Shown piece after piece: positions 1-7,234 of a stretch of DNA of 14,651 nucleotides. Within the stretch, counting starts at the first letter, position 1. Each line of letters begins with the position of its first letter. The DNA is from Deinococcus rhizophilus. Lineage in GTDB: Bacteria > Deinococcota > Deinococci > Deinococcales > Deinococcaceae. Position numbers and translations under genes: made by a program. A model generated the notes under the pieces. That model was not told where the DNA came from and made no database searches. It saw only the letters and a list, made by a program, of their open reading frames with translations. The stretch is from assembly GCF_030271215.1 (NCBI RefSeq), contig NZ_JASNGB010000062.1, positions 449 through 15,099 on the forward strand, given 5' to 3'.

Positions 1-38
1 GGGCTACCGGACTCCCGACGAGTTTGCTGGACAGGCCA

Positions 39-62
39 GGGGGCGGCCTGACGCCCCCCTTT
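39..62 (+). terminator. Terminator-like hairpin at the left edge
   Basis: GGGGGCG (39-45) and CGCCCCC (52-58) form a perfect 7-bp GC stem around a 6-nt loop, followed by C and three T. This resembles a weak intrinsic terminator for a plus-strand gene lying to the left of the window. The T tract is very short, so termination is inferred. The bases before it, read from position 2, encode GYRTPDEF, which resembles the tail of IS3-family transposases, but that is too short to call. Confidence 0.4.
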
Positions 63-378
63 GCGGACAGGACACCGCAAATGAGGTCGTCCGACCTTCC
101 CCTGGTCAAGCAGAAAGAGCCCATGGTGTACCCTTCTCCTGAGCCGAGTCTCTACTCGCAACCGTCCAAACTATGGGGCCAGCCCAGTCCCAGTCTTCGT
201 CCGCGCGTGTCCTAGGACTTCGGATACCCGGCAGACGGAGAGTAAATGGACCCGCCCGTGGAAGGCTGTGTCCGTGCCCGGTCCTGCAAAGGGGAGGGTA
301 GCGAAGGTGACCGACAGGCGCACCCGTGGGTATCATCCCCTTTGCGCCCTCCCGGCTCCATGCCACACCCTCTGCCAG
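63..378. other. Intergenic region without a convincing gene
   Basis: No reading frame here has a plausible start, ribosome binding site and protein-like composition; the short open frames on both strands look like chance products of GC-rich DNA. The only structure noted is a small palindrome, AGGTCG-TC-CGACCT, at 84-97. It lies downstream of the minus-strand gene that ends at 379 and contains no obvious terminator for it. Confidence 0.5.
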
Positions 379-1647
379 CTACTGCAGTGGCTGGCCGTTG
401 AGGTAGGCGCCGTCGGCACTCATGCGTAGGTCGGCCTGATAAAGCTCGCCGCGACGCACGAACAGGCCCAGGGCCTCTCCCTCGTCAACGACTTCGTTTA
501 CCTCCTGTTCGTCCAAGGTCAGACTCAGTAGTTCACGCAGCCCAGCCTCCTGGGTCTGCGCCTGAGCCTGGACCTGGAGGGCCGACAGCAGCTGCGTGGG
601 ATCGAGCATCATCAACTCCCAGTTCGTGTCCGGACTGGACTGCAGAACGGCCCGGCCGGTAATCACCACCTCCTGCTCTCCTTCGCCGACGGACAGCCTG
701 TCGAGTTGGAGCTGCGGGTTAGCCCGCAGGAGACTCGTCATCAGCGTATTCAGTTCCGCCTCGGGCACCCGGTCCAGGTCAGAACCCAGAGCACTCAACC
801 GGGCGAGTGCGGGTCGGTCGAGGTTCTTGATCGAGAGTTCCAGCCGCAGACCCTCGAGCGTCTGGTTATCCATGCGCAGCTGCCCCACCAGGTACTGCAC
901 CGCGCTGTGAACGTACCGGTCATCCCCAGTGACCTGCCATTTGCTTTGCAGGTTGGACAGGGCAAATGGCGTGCCGTCGCTGCGACCTTCGAGTCGTTCC
1001 AGGGTCAGCTCAGACTTGCCGTCGCCCAGACCGTCTGGAGTCTGGGTGCCCTGGAAGTCCCAGGACAGTCGGCCGACTTGCATCTGCATCCCCCCGATGT
1101 TGTCCTGCAGGACGGCGCCGGGCCAGTGCCCGGTGCCCGTGACCTGGTCGCCCCGGGTGCGGACCGTGCCTGAGAGAGCCTGCCACTTCATCTGATCCCC
1201 GGCTTCACTGAACTGCCCGGACGGCACCTGGTAGGTGGTGACGCTGTTGCCCCCGAACTGCACCTGGGTCTGCGCTGTGATTTTCTTACCTGAAAAGGCT
1301 TTATCGAGCTGGGCCTGGACCTCAGCTGGGAAGAGCACCTCGGTGACGACCCGGGCCGCACCAAAGCTCTTGCCCTGTGGGAAGGGGCCGTTGTGGAGGC
1401 GGCTGTGCAGGGTGATGTCGAGACGGTCAGGACTGTTCGGGAACAGGGTGATGACCGTGTCCTGGGTACCGCCCATCAAGGTCTTTTCGAAGGGGCCGAC
1501 CTTCATACTGGCGACGCCGCTCCGGGTCAGGGTTTCCTGAACCTGGGCCAGTTGCTGCTGAACGTCACGCTGGGTCTGCTGTCCAGCGTAGGCTGCAGCC
1601 CCCACGCCGCCGACGAGCAATAGGGCAGTCAGGGCAAGTTTGTTCAT
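379..1647 (-). CDS. DUF945 (YdgA-like) exported protein
   Basis: The product is 422 residues. It starts MNKLALTALLLVGGVGAAAYAG, an uncleaved signal anchor or signal peptide of the type seen at the N-terminus of DUF945/YdgA proteins. The rest is a long beta-rich periplasmic region. An early segment, DITLHSRLHNGPFPQG (about residues 74-89), matches the HxxxxGPF pattern typical of the family. The start was chosen because AGGAGG lies 5 nt before this ATG; the frame is open 33 codons further upstream, but that stretch lacks a signal sequence and a ribosome binding site. The family has no established enzymatic role; an envelope location is inferred. It is divergent from the FlgO/T/P-like operon and shares its upstream region, which may mean common control. 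The family call rests on pattern recognition, not a search. Confidence 0.72.
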   Translation of the reverse strand: MNKLALTALLLVGGVGAAAYAGQQTQRDVQQQLAQVQETLTRSGVASMKVGPFEKTLMGGTQDTVITLFPNSPDRLDITLHSRLHNGPFPQGKSFGAARVVTEVLFPAEVQAQLDKAFSGKKITAQTQVQFGGNSVTTYQVPSGQFSEAGDQMKWQALSGTVRTRGDQVTGTGHWPGAVLQDNIGGMQMQVGRLSWDFQGTQTPDGLGDGKSELTLERLEGRSDGTPFALSNLQSKWQVTGDDRYVHSAVQYLVGQLRMDNQTLEGLRLELSIKNLDRPALARLSALGSDLDRVPEAELNTLMTSLLRANPQLQLDRLSVGEGEQEVVITGRAVLQSSPDTNWELMMLDPTQLLSALQVQAQAQTQEAGLRELLSLTLDEQEVNEVVDEGEALGLFVRRGELYQADLRMSADGAYLNGQPLQ

Positions 1648-1651
1648 AGGT

Positions 1652-1657
1652 CCCTCC
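1652..1657 (-). promoter_or_regulatory. Ribosome binding site deciding the DUF945 start
   Basis: On the minus strand the bases before the ATG read CCAGGAGGGACCT-ATG, a perfect AGGAGG with a spacer of about 5 nt. This fixes the start at 1647 rather than at the longer open frame beginning at 1746. Confidence 0.75.
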
Positions 1658-1713
1658 TGGGAAAATGGGCCCTGGTGGAAGGGAGGGCCGTCGTGCCCTG
1701 GCAGGTGCCTTTG

Positions 1714-1727
1714 CCTCACGGGTGAGG
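1714..1727. repeat. Short palindrome upstream of the DUF945 gene
   Basis: CCTCAC-GG-GTGAGG is a perfect 6+6 inverted repeat lying about 70 bp upstream of the minus-strand DUF945 start. It could be an operator or chance; no promoter boxes can be placed with confidence around it. Confidence 0.3.
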
Positions 1728-1943
1728 AACGAACAGCCGAATACATCGAGAAAGTGATCGATAGCCAGAACCTTGGACGACGAGGAGGTCATAGGGAAAT
1801 CTCATGTCCAGCGGCAGGCTTTCCGATGGTCACCTCTGGAAGTTGGCGACTTCTCCGCCGCAAGGTTTTCATATCCCCCATGTTTTGCAAGCAGATCTGC
1901 GTTGCACAGCGGGGATAGGAGCGGCGAGATGTGTCCTGGCGAT

Positions 1944-1979
1944 GGCCGAACAGGTGTTCGGTCGAACATCTGTTCGGCC
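1944..1979. promoter_or_regulatory. Two abutting SOS-box-like palindromes
   Basis: CGAACAGGTGTTCG (1947-1960) and CGAACATCTGTTCG (1963-1976) each fit CGAACN4GTTCG, the LexA box consensus known from Bacillus and, in a related form, from actinobacteria. They are separated by 2 bp, so the dyad centres are 16 bp apart. The flanks extend the symmetry: GGCCGAACAG (1944-1953) is the exact complement of CTGTTCGGCC (1970-1979), making a 36-bp near-perfect palindrome with 32 symmetric positions. A lone CGAACA half-site is at 1730-1735. The site lies in the divergent region, about 130 bp from the operon start at 2111 and about 300 bp from the DUF945 start. Binding by LexA is an inference from the consensus; a TetR- or MarR-type repressor is possible. 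Confidence 0.6.
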
Positions 1980-2075
1980 ACCTGGGTACGCGGCATTCCA
2001 CGTCCGTCGGTTGATAGGGCAAAGAGATGAATGCGTAGTGACTCACGTCGGCAGACGGCAGCTACGCAAATTGTG

Positions 2076-2110
2076 GTATTGAATAAAGTAAACACTGCTA
2101 TACTTTTCAC
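2076..2110 (+). promoter_or_regulatory. Extended -10 promoter of the FlgO-like operon, probably leaderless
   Basis: TGCTATACT (2096-2104) is an extended -10 element (TG-N-TATACT). It ends six bases before the ATG at 2111, so transcription would begin at or next to the start codon. No Shine-Dalgarno sequence precedes the ATG, consistent with a leaderless mRNA. A -35 match is poor: GTATTG at 2076-2081 has the right 17-bp spacing but little resemblance to TTGACA. Confidence 0.6.
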
Positions 2111-3892
2111 ATGAAAATCACACGGAAGCCGTGGTGGCTCCTGACCGCAGGTGTGCTGGCCCTGGGTTCCTCTTCTCTTGCCCAGTCGGCAACCCTGGGG
2201 GTTGCCTACCTCAACAGCAATACCCCCAACCCTGAGGCGGGTTGGATCAGCCGCGGACTGGCAGACATGCTCACCACTGACCTCTCGAAGATCAGCAAGC
2301 TTACTGTGGTACAGCGCGAGCAACTGGACAAGGTCCTCAAGGAGCAGGCCCTGGGGGCCAGCGGAGCCGTGGATCCGGGTAAAGCGGCGCAGCTGGGTAA
2401 GCTCCTGGGTGTCCAGACCCTGCTGACCGGTTCGTACGCTGCCATCGGGCGCAACGTCCGCGTGGACCTGCAATTGATCAACACGTCGACAGGAAGAGTT
2501 GAAGGTGGAGTGACGGCCGAGGGGTCTATCGACTCAATCTTCAGTTTGGAAAAGCAATTGGTGCTCGCCGTGATCAACAAGCTGGGCATCATGCCAAGTC
2601 CGGCGGAGATGCAGGCCATCTTACAGCCTGAAACCCTGAACAACCAGGCCATAGTTCTGAATTATCAGGCACTCGCACAGTTGCAGACTAATCCGAAGGC
2701 CGCCACGACCACACTGCAAAAAGCCGTCGCGCTTGACCCCAACTACGCCAGTGCCCAGCAAAACCTCCGCACAGCCTTAAGTCTGTCAGGCAATTCCATT
2801 GCCAATACGGCGATGCTTGACATAGATTTAAAGAGCAAGGAAATCCAGGCCGTCCGTCAGGCAGCTGAAGTAATCAAGAAAGGCGTGCGCATTTTCGACG
2901 TCAAATTGGATGAGCCAACCACTGAGGCAAGTAGCCCGGAAATGGTAAGCATCGACTACTCCTTTAAAGTGCAGCTGGAAACAGGAACATTGGCTGCGGT
3001 AGCTAAACTCCTGGAGCCTTTTTCACGGGAGGGCAAGGGTCGTTCGCCCTTGGTGCTGGAATCGCCTGGTCTCGGCAGAGGTGACCAGAAGAACATCACC
3101 CTCTCCGACGACTCTATTGCATTCTTAGTAGAATACTTGAAGGGCATTGTTCTAAGGCATGCCTTTTATGGTACGGGTAAGCATCCCATATACATAAGTC
3201 AGTTTTATAGTGGCTTAGGAGACATAACCGTAGCGTCTGTTGCTGGTATTCGTGGATATAATAAAATATTGAAGGAGGAGGCAATAGAGATTGAGCCTGA
3301 CCCCCTATCGATGCCCATATCTCTACTAAAAAACATTATCACGTCATCTCCACTTCTCGTTTATAACGATCAACAAAGGTCGGGTGAAGAAACCAATTTC
3401 CTTTACATAGATGCCAGAAATGCGCGTGAACTTGGTGTGCCTCAGGGATACCTACGCGACTCAGGCATTGATGGAAAGGAATGTACAGCATCCCTGAAAG
3501 ATGGTAATTACAACCTACAGTACGGTACGTTCGATGCATACATTCCATCAGCCAATTTAATCGTTAAGCTTTCGGGGGCTTGTTTAATCTATACCAAAAT
3601 TAATGATAGTGACTTCAATCCGAGTCGGTTAAGTGAATTACTTTACAGCGGCGAAGACTTCAATGTCACTGTTTATCAGCTGGACCAGAAAAGTGCTATT
3701 TCTCGTCCCAGAAGAGATATAGCACGCTCTGATGATGTTACCTTTGATTATAGCAGGTATGGCATAAAGTTTAATTTGACCATGCCAGTAATGAATGAGT
3801 ACGCGCCTAGATATTTCGACATTAAATTAGGAAGCGACGGTGGAAATAATGCTCCGAAGTTTGAAGGTTTCAGCGTAAAGCCCTTTTTCTGA
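2111..3892 (+). CDS. CsgG/FlgO-like exported protein with AT-rich C-terminal domain
   Basis: The product is 593 residues. Residues 1-27 form a signal peptide ending near AQSA, without a lipobox cysteine. Residues about 28-160 match the CsgG/FlgO outer-membrane family: a GVAYLNSN strand, a GLADMLTTDLSK helix, VVQREQLDKVLKEQ, and GKLLGVQTLLTGS followed by VRVDLQLINTSTGRVEG. Residues about 185-225 look like one TPR-type helical pair (NPKAATTTLQKAVALDPNYA). The remaining 360 or so residues are unrecognised and beta-rich. From about position 2800 the DNA turns AT-rich: 40% GC in 3181-3300 against 72% in 4201-4260, with ATA, AGA and TTA codons rare in the neighbours. This suggests an imported or fast-evolving domain. 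It is the first gene of an operon; its TGA overlaps the next ATG by one base. The N-terminal family call is fairly firm; the function outside flagellates is unknown. Confidence 0.8.
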   Translation: MKITRKPWWLLTAGVLALGSSSLAQSATLGVAYLNSNTPNPEAGWISRGLADMLTTDLSKISKLTVVQREQLDKVLKEQALGASGAVDPGKAAQLGKLLGVQTLLTGSYAAIGRNVRVDLQLINTSTGRVEGGVTAEGSIDSIFSLEKQLVLAVINKLGIMPSPAEMQAILQPETLNNQAIVLNYQALAQLQTNPKAATTTLQKAVALDPNYASAQQNLRTALSLSGNSIANTAMLDIDLKSKEIQAVRQAAEVIKKGVRIFDVKLDEPTTEASSPEMVSIDYSFKVQLETGTLAAVAKLLEPFSREGKGRSPLVLESPGLGRGDQKNITLSDDSIAFLVEYLKGIVLRHAFYGTGKHPIYISQFYSGLGDITVASVAGIRGYNKILKEEAIEIEPDPLSMPISLLKNIITSSPLLVYNDQQRSGEETNFLYIDARNARELGVPQGYLRDSGIDGKECTASLKDGNYNLQYGTFDAYIPSANLIVKLSGACLIYTKINDSDFNPSRLSELLYSGEDFNVTVYQLDQKSAISRPRRDIARSDDVTFDYSRYGIKFNLTMPVMNEYAPRYFDIKLGSDGGNNAPKFEGFSVKPFF

Positions 3893-4959
3893 TGGTCGTC
3901 CTCCATATCCAGGCCGCCGAGCAGCAAGTCACCACTCAGGGACAGGCGGCCATTCAGACCACCCTGCAGGCGGCCCGTACCGCCGCGATCGCAGAAGCCC
4001 AGCGGGCCGCCACCGATCTCGTCCTGGGAGCCATCGTCACAGCAGAAACCCAGGTGGCGAACTATGAACTTGTCCGCGACACTATCGTTCGGCGAAGTGG
4101 GGGCCTAGCCCGGCTCGTCAGCGTACAAGCCGAGAGTCAGAAGGACGGCATCTACACGGTTCGGGCCACCTTCGCCGTCTCGAAAGAGCCGCTCGCGCAA
4201 CAGATCCGGGCCCTGCTCGACCGCACAGGCGATCCCCGCGTGCTGGTGCTGTTGCCCGAGACTTTGGCTGGGCAGCCCAACAACAGTTCCACTGCCGAAG
4301 CCCTGCTCTCTACCGCCCTGCAGGAGCGGGGCTTCCGGGTATTGGACCCTTCCCAGACCGAGCGGCTCACCCTACGGGAGCAGGCCCTCGCCGACCCGAA
4401 GGTGGCCCGTGATGTGGCTTCCCGCTTCGGTGCGGACCTGATCGTCACAGGCACAGCGGTTGCCGAGCCTAATGCTGTCGTTCCAGAAGCCCTGAAAAGC
4501 GCAGGGCTGCTGTCGTACACCGCGAAGCTGAACGTCAAGGTGGTCGACGCGATCACCGGACAGCAGTTGTTCAATCAAGTGCTCACGGGGGCGGGGACGG
4601 GGGCCAGCCCACACGCGGCCGGACAGATGGCGCTGCAACGCGCGGTAGGGCAGGTGGAGACGCCCGTTGCGTCCCGGATCATCGACTGGCTAGCCGGCAC
4701 GGGCCCGGCAGCGAGGCGCACCTTCACCGTCCGCGTCTCCGGCTTTCCCAGCTACCGGGCTTACAGCGCCTGGCTGCAAGGCGCGCGGACCGCGCCCCAG
4801 TTCAGCACCGTATCCTCGCGGACCTTCGACGCGGCCGGCACGGAAGTGCAGATTGAATTCGGCGGAAGCGCCGACGCCCTCGCCGATCTGCTCGAAGGCA
4901 TGCAATTGACCGTCACCGGCGTGACGGGTACAGAGATCCGGGCCACCTACCGCCCTTGA
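3892..4959 (+). CDS. FlgT-like periplasmic protein
   Basis: The product is 355 residues. Residues about 12-100 resemble the FlgT N-terminal domain: a long AR-rich helix (ARTAAIAEAQRAATDLVLGA), then a variable loop, RDTIVRRSGGLARLVSV and an alternating strand GIYTVRATFAVS. Residues about 107-235 resemble the TolB-like middle domain, including VLVLLPE and DLIVTGTAVAE. The C-terminus (about 245-355) is less clear. FlgT is a periplasmic H-ring component in Vibrio. The ATG overlaps the previous stop as TGATG, implying translational coupling. The N-terminus is odd: MVVLHIQA-AEQQ looks like the end of a signal peptide. Upstream in-frame codons (3865-3891) would add RFQRKALFL, completing one, but they contain no ATG, GTG or TTG. 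Export is therefore uncertain. Confidence 0.75.
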   Translation: MVVLHIQAAEQQVTTQGQAAIQTTLQAARTAAIAEAQRAATDLVLGAIVTAETQVANYELVRDTIVRRSGGLARLVSVQAESQKDGIYTVRATFAVSKEPLAQQIRALLDRTGDPRVLVLLPETLAGQPNNSSTAEALLSTALQERGFRVLDPSQTERLTLREQALADPKVARDVASRFGADLIVTGTAVAEPNAVVPEALKSAGLLSYTAKLNVKVVDAITGQQLFNQVLTGAGTGASPHAAGQMALQRAVGQVETPVASRIIDWLAGTGPAARRTFTVRVSGFPSYRAYSAWLQGARTAPQFSTVSSRTFDAAGTEVQIEFGGSADALADLLEGMQLTVTGVTGTEIRATYRP

Positions 4960-4966
4960 GGTTCCC

Positions 4967-5830
4967 ATGAAGAACGTACTTTCCCTGATGCTTGCCCTCG
5001 GCCTGTCCTTCGCGGCCGCCGACATCCAACCCGTCCCCACAACACTCCCCCTCCCGGCGGCGCGAGCCCCTCTGGGTCAGACGGCCAGCATCGACTGGAA
5101 CACCCAGACCGTGACGGTGGAGGGCGCGGCCACCACCCGGCCCGGGCTGTCCCAGGCGCAGGCATACCTACAGGGCAAGGCGGCAGCCACCGCGGATGCC
5201 CAGCGTCTCCTGGCGGTCGCGCTGGCTGGTGTCCGCGTGGACGCCCAGACCACCGTCAAGGATTTCGAGCTGCAGAACGACGACATCTCCACCCGAGTCA
5301 GCGCGGTCGTCCGTGGGCAGATCGTCGGGGAGCCGCGCATCGAGCGCATGCCGGATGGGTCGTCCATCGTCTTCGTGAAGATGGGTGCCCCCCTGGGCAG
5401 CGCGACGAACCTGTTGAAGGTACTGACTCCACGTCCGCCTGCCCCGCGGATCACAGTGAACGTCACGAACATCAATGTCGTGACCGTCGTGCGTCCTGCA
5501 CCCACTGCCCGCTTTGGCGGCCTCATCATTGATGCCCGGCGTACGGGCTTCTCCCCCTGCCTGCTGCCGCGCATCTACAGCATGGACGGCAGTCTGCTGT
5601 GGACCTACAACGCGTTGGATGCCCGTGGCAAGGGAGTCAGCGGTTACGCCCGCAGCGTGCCGCAGGCGCAACGGATGACCGAGCGCGGGGGACACGCGGC
5701 CCTCGTCGTGCAGGGGTTGGCCGCAGACCGCTGCAACGTAATCGTGAGCCGGCAGGAAGCCGACATGATCCGTGCCTACGACCGCGTGACAGGGTTCCTC
5801 TCGGACTTCAACGTCACCCTGGTGTTTTGA
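4967..5830 (+). CDS. FlgP/LPP20-like exported protein
   Basis: The product is 287 residues with a signal peptide (MKNVLSLMLALGLSFAAA) and no lipobox cysteine. Residues about 45-140 carry the LPP20/FlgP pattern: VTVEGAATTRPG, then an A-rich helix AYLQGKAAATADAQRLLAVA, followed by GVRVDAQTTVKDF, a segment around VSAVVRGQIVGEPRIE and a strand IVFVKMGAPLG. The C-terminal half (about 160-287) is conserved in a second copy at 13363-13905, so it is probably a real domain, with possible disulphide cysteines in SPCLLPRI and ADRCNVIV. The start lies 7 nt after the FlgT-like stop, with GAGG overlapping that stop as ribosome binding site, so it is the third gene of the operon. In Vibrio, FlgP is an outer-membrane-associated basal-disk protein; here the role is unknown. 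Confidence 0.78.
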   Translation: MKNVLSLMLALGLSFAAADIQPVPTTLPLPAARAPLGQTASIDWNTQTVTVEGAATTRPGLSQAQAYLQGKAAATADAQRLLAVALAGVRVDAQTTVKDFELQNDDISTRVSAVVRGQIVGEPRIERMPDGSSIVFVKMGAPLGSATNLLKVLTPRPPAPRITVNVTNINVVTVVRPAPTARFGGLIIDARRTGFSPCLLPRIYSMDGSLLWTYNALDARGKGVSGYARSVPQAQRMTERGGHAALVVQGLAADRCNVIVSRQEADMIRAYDRVTGFLSDFNVTLVF

Positions 5831-5892
5831 ATCCCACCGTACTCGAGCGATTGAGGCCGCACCATAGAAAAGGGGCGTGCATGAGCCAACTT

Positions 5893-6045
5893 TTAGTCAG
5901 CTCCTTCCGCTGGCAAGGGGTCGAAGTGTAACAGGTCCGCGACGGTGTACTGCTGTCCGGTCAACATGCGCAGGCCCATCAGCACGCGTGCCAGCACGAA
6001 CTTGGAGATGGCATCGGTGCGGTTGTGGTAGACGACTAAGCCGCC
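5893..6045 (-). pseudogene. Possible transposase C-terminal remnant
   Basis: About 50 minus-strand codons before a TAA at 5893-5895 read like a protein tail, with NRTDAISKFVLARVLMGLRM and YTVADLLHFDPLPAEGAD as its main segments. The style (helical, LAR/LLRAL-like) resembles ends of DDE transposases, but I cannot assign a family. The sequence further upstream in the same frame is not protein-like, so this would be a fragment. It lies between the FlgP-like gene and the RNA ligase, where a mobile-element scar would mark an island edge. Treat as a weak call. Confidence 0.25.
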
Positions 6046-6167
6046 CAATTCCCCTGGGCAAGGGCGACTCAGCTCATGTCTGCCCCCACCGTGACTGTGT
6101 ATTTCGCTTACCGGGGCCCGAGAAGCTGGCGGATGTCGCACGCCCCGTTCCCCCTCTACGCTTCCCC

Positions 6168-6198
6168 GTGGCAGTCAGGAGCCTGCCACGACAGGAGA
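6168..6198 (+). promoter_or_regulatory. Hairpin and ribosome binding site before the RNA ligase
   Basis: GTGGCAG (6168-6174) and CTGCCAC (6183-6189) form a perfect 7-bp stem with an 8-nt loop. It is followed at once by AGGAGA (6193-6198) and, after 7 nt, the ATG at 6206. The hairpin sits in the leader just before the ribosome binding site and may stabilise or regulate the mRNA; no known riboswitch is recognised. The promoter itself could not be placed. Confidence 0.45.
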
Positions 6199-6205
6199 AG
6201 CACGT

Positions 6206-7234
6206 ATGGCCACCTCACAAGTCATCAAGGACCGCGCCCGCCTCTTTCCTCACCCGAACGCGGAGCGTCTGGAGCTGTGCAAGGTCGGTTCCTTCCAGCT
6301 CGTCGTCCGCAAGGGGGAGTACCAGGACGGCGACCCCATTGTGGTCGCGCCCGAGCGGGCCCTGCTCCCGCCCCACCTGGCGGCCCGCTACGTCAACGCG
6401 GACACGGGCGTGTCGTACCTGCATGGCCCGGAGAAGAACCGGGGCGGGGCCGTGCGGCTGCGTGGTGAGCTGTCCCAGGGTGTGATCCTGCCCCTGGACG
6501 GGCTGGAGGACGCGCCCTTCGGCGAGGACCTCTCCGGGAGGCTGGGCATCACCTTCTGGGAACCGCCCATCCCCGTCAGTCTGGCCGGAGAGGTCGCCTC
6601 CCTGCCCGTCTCCCCGCACTACGGACACCACGACGTGGAGTAATTCGGCATCTACGCGGGTGAGTTCCAGTCGGGCGAACCGGTGATCGTCACCGAGAAG
6701 CTGCATGGCACGCAGGGCGTGTACTTCCGCGCGGCGGACGGCGCGTGGCGGGTGACCAGCAAGGGCCTCTCGCGTAACCGCCTGAGTCTCAAGCCCAGCG
6801 ACACCAACGTGTACTGGCGGGCGGCACGCCGGACTGGGCTGTTCGAGGCGGCGGACGCGGCCTTTCCCACCGGGGAGGTGCAGGTGTTCGGAGAGGTGCT
6901 GCCGGTGCAGAAGGGCTTCTCCTACGGCCAGGTGCATCCCACGGTGTTCGTCATCCGCATCGTCCACGAGGGGCGTCCGCTGCCCCGGGCGCAGTGGCCG
7001 GCCTGGTTCGTGGAGCGCGGCGTGCCCGTGTTGTACGAAGGCCCCTTCGACGAGGCGACACTGCGGGCGCTGCGCGGCGGCATGGAAACGGTCTCCGGAC
7101 AGGGGCTGCACATCCGGGAGGGCGTGGTGGTCACGCCGCAAGTTCCGCGTCTGACCGCGGACGGACGGGACCTCGGTCTGAAGCTGATCTCGGACGCCTA
7201 CGCGAAGAAGGAGACCGGGGAGGAGTTCTCGTGA
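6206..7234 (+). pseudogene. rnl: DraRnl-type (Rnl5) RNA ligase interrupted by an in-frame TAA
   Basis: The family seals 3'-OH/5'-phosphate RNA ends through a lysyl-AMP intermediate. Two frames, 6206-6643 and 6644-7234, are in phase, separated only by TAA at 6641-6643 (codon 146). Counting that codon, the reading frame is 342 codons, the length of D. radiodurans RNA ligase. The N-terminal 126 or so residues match its OB-like module (ERLELCKVGSFQLVV). The nucleotidyltransferase motifs follow: EKLHGT with Lys at codon 165 (motif I, the position of the known nucleophile), VFGE with Glu230 (motif III), REGVVV with Glu305 (motif IV) and LGLKLIS with Lys326 (motif V). AGGAGA lies 7 nt before the ATG. 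The stop removes the whole catalytic domain unless bypassed; the next GTG (6683) is only five codons before Lys165, with no ribosome binding site. A C-to-T change of CAA would suffice. The last codons overlap the exonuclease start. Confidence 0.88.

Noticed and set aside
2..142. Frame starting GYRTPDEF as the C-terminus of an IS3-family transposase
   Set aside because: Only eight suggestive residues are present at the window edge, and the following codons to the stop at 140-142 overlap a terminator-like hairpin; too little to annotate.
1802..2473. 223-codon minus-strand frame across the divergent intergenic region and FlgO-like start
   Set aside because: It runs over the promoter and the signal peptide of the plus-strand gene, and its composition is not protein-like.
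6641..6643. TAA read as a recoded amino acid (selenocysteine or pyrrolysine type)
   Set aside because: Known programmed recoding of that kind uses TGA or TAG. No recoding element is visible, so mutation, error or low-level readthrough is simpler.
6215..7141. 308-codon minus-strand open frame opposite the RNA ligase
   Set aside because: It is antisense to clear ligase motifs, has His/Arg/Gln-rich low-complexity composition and no ribosome binding site. It is a product of GC-rich codon bias.
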